Made by a program: the position numbers and the translations under genes
The notes under the pieces: generated by a model
Databases searched by the model: none
Seen by the model: the letters and a program-made list of their open reading frames with translations, nothing else
Told to the model about the DNA's origin: nothing
In this document: positions 1 to 5,290 of the stretch, one piece after another
How the letters are laid out: each line of letters begins with the position of its first letter
Numbering within the stretch: the first letter of the stretch is position 1
NCBI GenBank assembly: GCA_001781275.1
Contig: MFLH01000029.1
Coordinates: 1-5,921, forward strand
Direction: 5' to 3'
DNA from: Candidatus Kaiserbacteria bacterium RIFCSPHIGHO2_02_FULL_54_11b
GTDB lineage: Bacteria > Patescibacteriota > Minisyncoccia > Phycocordibacterales > UBA2100
Length of the DNA stretch: 5,921 nt

Positions 1-1
1 G

Positions 2-1066
2 AATTTCCTGACGGTCATCGATGAATCGCACGTGGCAGTACCACAGATCGGTGGTATGTATGCAGGGGACCGAGCCCGCAAAGACACGCTCGTGGAACAT
101 GGATTTCGCCTGCCGAGCGCGGTGGACAACCGTCCGCTCACTTTTGACGAATTCCGGCAGCGCGTCGGGCAGACTATTTACACATCGGCAACACCGGGAA
201 AATTCGAGCTCGAGCGCAGCGGCACCCCCATCTCGCAGGTCATCCGACCGACGGGGCTTGTGGACCCCGAAATAATCGTTCGCCCCATCGTCAGTTCACC
301 AGATGTTGGGTTTACGAAACCGAACATGAAGGGTTTACGAAACCCAACATACGAAGGGCAGGTGAAAGATTTTATCCGCGAGGCGGAGGAGGTGACAAAG
401 CGCGGGAGCCGTTCGATGGTCACGGTGTTGACCAAAAAGATGGCGGAAGACCTCGCGACGTTCCTCGCGGAGAAAAAAATCAAAGTGCGCTATATACACA
501 GTGACGTAAAGACCATCGAACGCATCGAGATACTCACCGATTTCCGCAAAGGCACGTTCGATGTACTCGTCGGCGTCAACCTCCTGCGCGAAGGGCTCGA
601 CCTGCCCGAAGTCGAACTCGTGGCGATACTCGATGCAGACAAAGAAGGATTTTTGCGCAGCGAAACCTCGCTCATACAAACCATAGGACGTGCGGCGCGC
701 AACATCCTCGGCCGTGTCATTCTGTATGCCGATGTGATGACAGGCTCCCTCGAGCGCGCGATTGGCGAGACGAATAGGCGCCGCGCGATACAGGAGGCGT
801 ACAACAAAGCCCACGGCATCACGCCGAAAACCATCGAAAAGCGCATCCACGACATCGTCGGCGATATCGAACGCACACGCTCGCGGGCGGTGAGCGAGCT
901 CGCTGAGCTCGATAAAGCAGCCTATGGCGGCGACGTAAAGAAACTTATCAAAGACAAGCGGAATCAAATGCACGAAGCAGCTGATAAACTGGATTTTGAG
1001 ACAGCCGCGCTTTTACGTGATGAAATACAGAAGTTAGAGGAAAAAAGCAGGAAAAGTAAAAAATAG
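2..1066 (+). CDS. uvrB: UvrABC excinuclease subunit B, C-terminal 354 residues (5' end outside window)
   Basis: UvrB is the DNA helicase-like protein of nucleotide excision repair. It is loaded on damaged DNA by UvrA, verifies the lesion and recruits UvrC. The reading frame is open from base 2, so the N-terminal half (Walker A, beta-hairpin) lies outside the window. Visible residues, numbered from the codon at base 2, include the motif II DESH box (7-10), YTSATPG (60-66), the LTKKMAEDL motif (143-151), [18 protein letters not shown] (187-204), QTIGRAARN (226-234) and a C-terminal UVR domain (about 313-348, [23 protein letters not shown] region), which binds UvrC or UvrA. Compared with remembered E. 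coli and B. subtilis UvrB, about 21 extra residues lie between VRPI and EGQV (97-117). They coincide with a palindromic DNA repeat at 303-350. The frame stays open through this insert and all downstream motifs are intact, so the gene looks functional. murB follows after 2 bases. The identification is secure; the effect of the insert is unknown. Confidence 0.97.
   Translation, partial: NFLTVIDESHVAVPQIGGMYAGDRARKDTLVEHGFRLPSAVDNRPLTFDEFRQRVGQTIYTSATPGKFELERSGTPISQVIRPTGLVDPEIIVRPIVSSPDVGFTKPNMKGLRNPTYEGQVKDFIREAEEVTKRGSRSMVTVLTKKMAEDLATFLAEKKIKVRYIHSDVKTIERIEILTDFRKGTFDVLVGVNLLREGLDLPEVELVAILDADKEGFLRSETSLIQTIGRAARNILGRVILYADVMTGSLERAIGETNRRRAIQEAYNKAHGITPKTIEKRIHDIVGDIERTRSRAVSELAELDKAAYGGDVKKLIKDKRNQMHEAADKLDFETAALLRDEIQKLEEKSRKSKK
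303..350. repeat. Tandem palindromic repeat inserted in frame within uvrB
   Basis: Two copies of a 25-base hairpin unit lie 23 bases apart. Unit 1 (303-327) is ATGTTGGGTTT, ACG loop, AAACCGAACAT, an 11-bp stem with one mismatch. Unit 2 (326-350) is ATGAAGGGTTT, ACG loop, AAACCCAACAT, with a perfect 6-bp core. The outermost arms, 303-313 and 340-350, are also perfect 11-bp inverted repeats of each other. GGGTTTACGAAAC occurs in both units. The stretch encodes residues with no counterpart in remembered UvrB sequences, so it looks like a small repeat element that entered the gene without breaking the frame. No clear target-site duplication is seen. Confidence 0.85.
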
Positions 1067-1068
1067 CT

Positions 1069-1992
1069 ATGGCTCTGAACATCAAAGAAAATATTCCGCT
1101 CGCACCGCTCACCACCTTCGAGATAGGAGGGTCGGCGAAATATCTCGTGAGCGTGCGTAGCGAAAGCGATATTCGCGAAGCGATACAATGGGCAAAGGAG
1201 AAAAAAATCCCATACGCCATCCTTGCGGGCGGAAGTAATGTACTAGTGCCCGACCAAGGGCTCGACGCCCTCGTCATCCGCCTTCGGGGTGATTTGTACG
1301 GCTTCAGCGGGGATATCGTGGATGCGTGGGCTGGCACGAATCTGCTTGCGGCTATCAAATCAATGGGCAAACAAGGCTATGGAGGCTGGGAAAAGCTGGC
1401 AGGAATCCCCGGGACCATCGGAGGTGCCGTACGCGGCAACGCGGGGGCGTTTGGACCGGAGATAAAAGATTTTGTCGTCAGAGTGCGTGCACTCAACGCG
1501 GAGACAGGGGAGTTGCGGGATTTTACGAACTCCGAATGCGACTTCTCGTATCGTCACAGTTTTTTCAAAGACCATCCGGAATGGATAATCACACGCGTTA
1601 TCCTCCAGCTGGAGAAAGTCGAATCTGCAGAAAGCACAAAACTTGCAGAAGCAACAATCGCCGAGCGTGAGAAGCGACATTTGCAAAACGTACGCGCCGC
1701 CGGAAGTTTTTTTATGAATCCCAAAGCGCCGCCGGAGATCGTCGCGATGTTTGAGAAGGAGAAAAAGGTAAAATCGCGCGAAGGCAGAGTCCCTGCCGGC
1801 TGGCTTATCGAAAAAGCAGGGATGAAGGGTGCCACGGTGGGCGGCGCAATCGCGAGCTTGCAGCACCCGAATTACATCGTGAATCAAGGCAACGCGACTG
1901 CTGTCGACGTTAAAGCGTTAGCCGATAAAGTTCAAAAAGCAGTAAACTCACAGTTTGGAGTCGCACTTTACGAGGAGGCTGCAATATTATAA
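1069..1992 (+). CDS. murB: UDP-N-acetylenolpyruvoylglucosamine reductase
   Basis: MurB is a cytoplasmic FAD enzyme that reduces UDP-GlcNAc-enolpyruvate to UDP-N-acetylmuramate with NADPH, the second committed step of peptidoglycan synthesis. At 307 residues it has the length expected of a complete protein, and the short C-terminus fits the type II (S. aureus-like) class. FAD-binding motifs are GGSNVLV (54-60) and AGIPGTIGGAVRGNAGAFG (111-129). YR at 161-162 corresponds to the conserved substrate-site Tyr-Arg. GSFFMNP (212-218) carries the catalytic serine S213. PAGWLIEKAG (242-251) is conserved, and E303 in the C-terminal LYEEAAIL matches the position of the catalytic glutamate. The ATG lies 2 bases after the uvrB stop. 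No good Shine-Dalgarno sequence lies at normal distance; only a GCAGGA-like stretch about 15 bases upstream is seen. This suggests translation coupled to uvrB. A GC-rich hairpin overlaps the stop codon. Confidence 0.97.
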   Translation: MALNIKENIPLAPLTTFEIGGSAKYLVSVRSESDIREAIQWAKEKKIPYAILAGGSNVLVPDQGLDALVIRLRGDLYGFSGDIVDAWAGTNLLAAIKSMGKQGYGGWEKLAGIPGTIGGAVRGNAGAFGPEIKDFVVRVRALNAETGELRDFTNSECDFSYRHSFFKDHPEWIITRVILQLEKVESAESTKLAEATIAEREKRHLQNVRAAGSFFMNPKAPPEIVAMFEKEKKVKSREGRVPAGWLIEKAGMKGATVGGAIASLQHPNYIVNQGNATAVDVKALADKVQKAVNSQFGVALYEEAAIL

Positions 1993-2020
1993 AGCGAACC
2001 CCGACTTGCGCCGGGGCTTT
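1991..2020. terminator. Shared hairpin between convergent murB and the 104-residue gene
   Basis: The outer stem AAAGC (1991-1995) pairs with GCTTT (2016-2020). After a 4-base bulge, the inner stem CCCG (2000-2003) pairs with CGGG (2012-2015) around an 8-base loop. It begins inside the murB stop codon and ends 5 bases before the stop of the opposing gene, where a bidirectional terminator would be expected. U-runs are short: CTTTACC on the plus side, GCTTTATAAT on the minus side. Termination is inferred from structure and position. Confidence 0.6.
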
Positions 2021-2025
2021 ACCGC

Positions 2026-2340
2026 TTACTTCTGCAACCTCTTAAGCAGCGGCTTGATGTATCCAATCAACCACGCCGCGGCTTCGCGAAGCACAAGCTT
2101 GCCTCTCTTGACGTCGATGAGTTCATGCGTGACAAGGTCTTGGACCGACGCCGTGACGGAAACGAGCATTTCGCGGGCTAAACAGAGACGTCCAAGGGCA
2201 TCCAATTTCTTGTACGCCTTGTCTCTGGCCACGTGGTTGAGCATCTCGGTCATCCCTTCGCCCGTCAGGACGGGGATAAGCAAGCGCGTCCGGTGAGCTT
2301 CCAGGATTCGCACTGGGACAAAAACGTCGTTGATTCGCAT
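2026..2340 (-). CDS. Hypothetical protein, 104 residues
   Basis: I do not recognise a family. The protein starts MRINDVFVPVRILEAHR and ends IKPLLKRLQK. It is rich in Leu, Val, Ala, Arg and Lys and net basic, especially at the C-terminus, with mostly helical-looking segments. No signal peptide, convincing membrane segment, zinc motif or nucleotide-binding motif is visible. The start at 2340 is chosen because AGGGAG lies 8 bases upstream. A more distal in-frame ATG at 2391 would add 17 residues, but it lies upstream of the predicted promoter -10 and has no such site. The gene has its own extended -10 promoter, diverges from uvrA, and converges on murB with a shared hairpin. The good ribosome binding site, promoter and terminator support a real gene. 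A regulatory role linked to uvrA cannot be shown. Confidence 0.7.
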   Translation of the reverse strand: MRINDVFVPVRILEAHRTRLLIPVLTGEGMTEMLNHVARDKAYKKLDALGRLCLAREMLVSVTASVQDLVTHELIDVKRGKLVLREAAAWLIGYIKPLLKRLQK

Positions 2341-2348
2341 CGGCCATT

Positions 2349-2354
2349 CTCCCT
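2349..2354 (-). promoter_or_regulatory. Shine-Dalgarno site that sets the start of the 104-residue gene
   Basis: On the minus strand AGGGAG lies 8 bases before the ATG at 2340-2338. It matches the anti-Shine-Dalgarno sequence well and is the reason for preferring this start over the in-frame ATG at 2391. Confidence 0.7.
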
Positions 2355-2370
2355 TGGTTTGCCGAGCGGC

Positions 2371-2398
2371 TTTATAGCATAGAAAATGCATATGTTAT
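2371..2398 (-). promoter_or_regulatory. Extended -10 promoter of the 104-residue gene
   Basis: Reading the minus strand, TATGC followed by TATAAA (2381-2371) forms an extended -10 element (TATGN plus hexamer, 5 of 6 to TATAAT). ATAACA (2398-2393), 16 bases upstream, matches TTGACA at 4 of 6 positions. Transcription would start near 2364, leaving a short leader before the ribosome binding site. The -35 overlaps the -10 of the divergent uvrA promoter. Confidence 0.5.
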
Positions 2399-2401
2399 AG
2401 T
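2391..2401 (+). promoter_or_regulatory. Extended -10 promoter of uvrA
   Basis: TATGT followed by TATAGT (hexamer 2396-2401, 5 of 6 to TATAAT) is an extended -10 element. The upstream -35 region (about 2373-2379) is a poor match, as is common for extended -10 promoters, and it overlaps the -10 of the divergent promoter. The start site would fall near 2407-2409, just before a strong hairpin. I see no convincing LexA-type box. Confidence 0.5.
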
Positions 2402-2409
2402 GCTCTGTA

Positions 2410-2437
2410 CCAACCCCTAGCGTAAAGCGGGGGTCGG
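2410..2437 (+). other. Hairpin at the predicted 5' end of the uvrA transcript
   Basis: ACCCC (2413-2417) pairs with GGGGT (2430-2434). It is extended outside by CC/GG across one mismatch, and inside by a T-G wobble, a bulged A and GC/GC closing a GTAAA loop. Given the predicted promoter, the mRNA would start within a few bases of this stem. Such a hairpin could protect the 5' end or act in attenuation. No U-run follows directly, so a simple terminator is less likely. Confidence 0.55.
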
Positions 2438-2450
2438 AACTATTTATCCT

Positions 2451-2473
2451 ACTTCGCTAAAGCTACGAAGGAC
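2451..2473 (+). repeat. Palindromic repeat containing the uvrA ribosome binding site
   Basis: CTTCG (2452-2456) and CGAAG (2466-2470) form a 5-bp stem around CTAAAGCTA. The right arm overlaps AAGGA (2468-2472), which is the Shine-Dalgarno sequence 6 bases before the uvrA ATG. The site is therefore partly hidden when the hairpin forms. The 3' end, TACGAAGG (2464-2471), also occurs at the edge of the uvrB insert (350-357) and in the uvrA-carB spacer (5239-5246). Confidence 0.6.
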
Positions 2474-2478
2474 ACAGT

Positions 2479-5109
2479 ATGGCTGAAAAAGATAAAGATA
2501 TAGGCGCGGACAAGATAGTCATAAAGGGCGCTAGGACCCACAACCTCAAGAATGTGTCGGTGGAGATACCGCGCAACAAGATGGTCGTTTTTACCGGCCT
2601 CTCAGGCTCGGGGAAGTCGTCGCTCGCCTTCGATACCATATTCGCCGAAGGACAGCGGAAATACGTGGAGTCGCTTTCGGCATATGCGCGACAGTTCTTG
2701 CGGCAGATGCAGAAGCCCGATGTAGATGAGATAACAGGTCTTTCGCCCGCAATTTCTATCGACCAAAAATCCCGCTCCAACAACCCCCGCTCCACGGTCG
2801 CCACCATTACCGAGATTTATGACTATCTGCGAGTCCTCTACGCGCGCATCGGGCACCCACATTGTCCCACGTGCGGTCGCGAGGTGCGCAAACAATCCAA
2901 TGAGGAGATTTTAGAGTCGGTACTCTCTATCGTGGAAGGCGCGCGGAAGCAAAAGGTGCTTGCTGGGAAACTGACAAAGGGAGTCTCGGCGGCGAAGATT
3001 CGCATCAGCTCGCCGGTGGTGGTCGGTCGCAAAGGGGAATATTACCAGCTGCTCTACGATATGCTAAACAAGGGGTTTGAAAAGGCAATAGTGGACGGGG
3101 AAGAGAAATCACTTCGCGAGCGCATCGACCTCAAGAAGCATTTCAAACACGACATTGATATTGTTGTGGACGGGATATTCGTCAGTGAATTTACAGACGA
3201 TGCCAAGGCGGCACATGAGAGAGCGAGCGAGGCAATCGAGCGAGCGCTTTCTGAATCCGAAGGGCTGGTGAAGATCACAGACTCGGCAGGCGAGAGTAGA
3301 ATAATTTCGGCAAAGTTTATGTGCCCGTACGATGGGTTTTCATTCCCCGAGATAGAGCCACGGCTTTTTTCATTCAACTCTCCATACGGCGCATGTCCCG
3401 AGTGTAAGGGCCTGGGCACTAAATATTTTTTTGGCGACGAGGCGTGCGATGTCTGCCAAGGCGCGCGACTTCGTCCGGAGGCGTTGAATGTGTTTTTGGG
3501 CAAGGTAGAGGGCGAGGAAGGTGCGGGGCCGGTGAAAGGCACGGACATCGTACACCTTTCGTCGCTTTCGATAGAGAATGCAATGGATTTTTTCAACAAG
3601 CTCAAGCTGACAAAAAAAGAACAAGATATCTCGCGTGTAGTTATCAAAGAAATAACCAGCCGCCTTCAATTCATGCTCAATGTGGGTATCGAGTATCTAA
3701 CACTCGATAGAAAGGCCAATACGCTCTCCGGCGGCGAAGCCCAGCGCATCCGCCTCGCCTCGCAGCTCGGTAGCGGCTTGGTGGGTGCTCTGTACGTGCT
3801 CGACGAGCCGACCATTGGCTTGCACCAACGTGACAACGATAAACTCATAAATACACTCAAACATCTTCGTGATCTCGGCAACACCGTCCTCGTCGTCGAG
3901 CACGATGAAGACACGATTTTCGCGTCGGACTACATCGTCGATCTCGGCCCTGGCGCTGGCGTGCATGGAGGAGAGATCGTTGCCCACGGTTGGCTCGATG
4001 AGCTTCTCACCGCCAAAAGCAATAAGTCCGGCTCACGCACGCTCTCGTATCTGCGGGAAGAAACGTCTATCGAGATGCCCGAAAAACGTCGCACGGCCGA
4101 CCGCGGCAAAATAAAAATTCGGGGCGCGAACAAGTTTAATATCAAAGGGATGAATATCGATGTACCGCTCGCGAAGTTCGTCGTTGTTTCAGGTGTTTCC
4201 GGCTCGGGCAAGTCAACTTTTCTCTACGAGATATTGCATCGCAATCTGCAGGCAAGATTCGACAAACGATATCGGACTGCCAAGACCTACAACGCGGCCG
4301 AATTCTCCGGCACCGAATATCTCGGGCGGGCGATACTGATAGACCAAAGCCCCATCGGCCGCACGCCACGGTCAAATCCGGCAACCTACACAGGTGCCTG
4401 GACGCACATTCGCGATATGTTCGCCCTAAGCGAGGAATCGCGGGCGCGTGCGTGGGGGCCGGGGCGATTTTCTTTCAATGTAAAAGGTGGTCGCTGTGAA
4501 GCGTGTCAGGGCAACGGCTTGGTCGCCGTCGAAATGCATTTTTTGCCGACCGTGTACGTGACCTGTGATGTGTGCAACGGCAAACGATTTATGAAAGAGA
4601 CGCTCGAAGTGAAATACAAGAAAAAGAATATCCATGATGTACTCTCGATGACGGTCGAAGAAGCGTACGCATTCTTCGAAGATATTCCAGCCGTCGCCGA
4701 CCGCATGCAAAGCCTTATTGACGTCGGTCTCGGATACCTCGAGCTCGGGCAGAGTGCAACGACGCTCTCTGGCGGGGAAGCGCAGCGAGTGAAGATCGCA
4801 TCCGAACTCTACCGGCCATTCATCACCAAAAGTATTTATCTCCTCGACGAGCCGACGGTCGGCTTGCACTACGACGACGTCGCAAAACTCATCGATATCC
4901 TGCAAAAACTCGTCGAACGCGGCAACACCGTCATCACGATCGAGCACAATCTCGACGTCCTAAAATGCGCCGATTACATCATCGATATGGGGCCCGAAGG
5001 CGGCGCAGGCGGCGGTAAGATCGTTGCAAAGGGTACGCCGGAGGAAGTCTCAAAAACCGATGGCTCACACACGGGATACTATTTGAAGCGATCCTTGAAG
5101 AAACGCTAA
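2479..5109 (+). CDS. uvrA: UvrABC excinuclease subunit A, compact form lacking the insertion domain
   Basis: UvrA is the dimeric ABC-type ATPase that finds bulky DNA lesions and loads UvrB. The 876-residue protein has both nucleotide-binding modules. Module I has Walker [10 protein letters not shown] (40-48), signature LSGGE (416-420), Walker B VLDEPT (440-445) and switch H475. Module II has GVSGSGKST (572-580), LSGGE (763-767), LLDEPT (788-793) and H823. The UvrB-binding domain is present (about 125-240), with CPTC at 129-132. The C-terminal zinc finger is intact (C673, C676, C696, C699). In the N-terminal zinc region C306 and C309 are kept, but the first pair reads C282-P-Y-D285. Only 13 residues separate C309 from C323 ([10 protein letters not shown]), against roughly 120 in E. 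coli, so the insertion domain is essentially absent. Start chosen from AAGGA 6 bases upstream. It has its own promoter and is not in an operon with uvrB. Confidence 0.97.
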   Translation: MAEKDKDIGADKIVIKGARTHNLKNVSVEIPRNKMVVFTGLSGSGKSSLAFDTIFAEGQRKYVESLSAYARQFLRQMQKPDVDEITGLSPAISIDQKSRSNNPRSTVATITEIYDYLRVLYARIGHPHCPTCGREVRKQSNEEILESVLSIVEGARKQKVLAGKLTKGVSAAKIRISSPVVVGRKGEYYQLLYDMLNKGFEKAIVDGEEKSLRERIDLKKHFKHDIDIVVDGIFVSEFTDDAKAAHERASEAIERALSESEGLVKITDSAGESRIISAKFMCPYDGFSFPEIEPRLFSFNSPYGACPECKGLGTKYFFGDEACDVCQGARLRPEALNVFLGKVEGEEGAGPVKGTDIVHLSSLSIENAMDFFNKLKLTKKEQDISRVVIKEITSRLQFMLNVGIEYLTLDRKANTLSGGEAQRIRLASQLGSGLVGALYVLDEPTIGLHQRDNDKLINTLKHLRDLGNTVLVVEHDEDTIFASDYIVDLGPGAGVHGGEIVAHGWLDELLTAKSNKSGSRTLSYLREETSIEMPEKRRTADRGKIKIRGANKFNIKGMNIDVPLAKFVVVSGVSGSGKSTFLYEILHRNLQARFDKRYRTAKTYNAAEFSGTEYLGRAILIDQSPIGRTPRSNPATYTGAWTHIRDMFALSEESRARAWGPGRFSFNVKGGRCEACQGNGLVAVEMHFLPTVYVTCDVCNGKRFMKETLEVKYKKKNIHDVLSMTVEEAYAFFEDIPAVADRMQSLIDVGLGYLELGQSATTLSGGEAQRVKIASELYRPFITKSIYLLDEPTVGLHYDDVAKLIDILQKLVERGNTVITIEHNLDVLKCADYIIDMGPEGGAGGGKIVAKGTPEEVSKTDGSHTGYYLKRSLKKR

Positions 5110-5123
5110 GTAGTGATAGAATC

Positions 5124-5168
5124 CGACGTTCCGGCCTAAGTACTCGTTGAGTAAACCTCCTAACGTCG
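5124..5168. repeat. Nested inverted repeat in the uvrA-carB spacer
   Basis: The outer arms CGACGTT (5124-5130) and AACGTCG (5162-5168) are perfect 7-bp complements. Inside them TACTC (5141-5145) and GAGTA (5149-5153) form a perfect 5-bp hairpin with a GTT loop. A further inverted repeat, AACCTCCT (5154-5161) with AGGAGGTT (5227-5234), could pair alternatively. The element starts 15 bases after the uvrA stop. It could be a 3' UTR structure, part of a terminator or processing site, or a repeat remnant. No run of T follows. Confidence 0.5.
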
Positions 5169-5230
5169 AGTGGGTCGGGGCGTTGTTCTTGTAGCGTGCG
5201 TTGGGTATGTTGCTTAGCGTTACGCGAGGA

Positions 5231-5246
5231 GGTTGGGTTACGAAGG
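5231..5246. repeat. Partial copy related to the uvrB-internal repeat
   Basis: GGTTGGGTTACGAAGG resembles GTTGGGTTTACGAA of the uvrB insert with one T missing, and ends in TACGAAGG, the 8-mer also found at 350-357 and 2464-2471. It has no right-hand palindromic arm, so it would be a degraded or half copy. Confidence 0.4.
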
Positions 5247-5247
5247 C

Positions 5248-5290
5248 GGGAGGGGGCAGCGTTGCGTACGCCCTCTCTCGCTGATTTTTT
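5248..5290 (+). terminator. Possible rho-independent terminator of uvrA
   Basis: GGGAGGG (5248-5254) can pair with CCCTCTC (5271-5277), with one G-T wobble, and six T follow at 5285-5290. The gap of 7 bases between stem and T-run is longer than usual, and the loop is 16 bases. A GCGAG/CTCGC pairing (5224-5228 with 5277-5281) would shorten the gap. The T-run overlaps the stop codon of the convergent carB. This is the only stem followed by a T-run seen in the spacer. Confidence 0.35.

Noticed and set aside
303..350. CRISPR array or intein/intron in uvrB
   Set aside because: Only two overlapping 25-base units with no spacers are present, and the added protein segment is far too short for an intein and has no splicing residues.
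335..973. Long open frame on the minus strand inside uvrB (212 codons)
   Set aside because: It lies entirely antisense to a well-conserved uvrB frame, has no recognisable motif and no ribosome binding site of note. Long antisense frames are common in genes of this composition.
1360..1887. 175-codon open frame antisense to murB
   Set aside because: It is a shadow of murB, which has every expected motif. The antisense product resembles no family.
2026..2391. Longer version of the 104-residue gene starting at 2391
   Set aside because: The extra 17 residues would begin upstream of the predicted -10, lack a ribosome binding site, and read through promoter-like sequence. The ATG at 2340 has AGGGAG at good spacing.
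2401..2425. Possible LexA/SOS box in front of uvrA
   Set aside because: CTGT at 2405-2408 has no matching ACAG at the required spacing, and no GAAC-N4-GTTC box is present.
3405..3447. Frameshift or internal stop causing the short UvrA zinc region
   Set aside because: The frame is open and all flanking motifs on both sides are in the same frame. The simplest reading is a clean in-frame loss of the insertion domain.
3054..3647. 197-codon open frame antisense to uvrA
   Set aside because: Low-complexity serine-rich translation opposite the conserved UvrA frame; no independent support.
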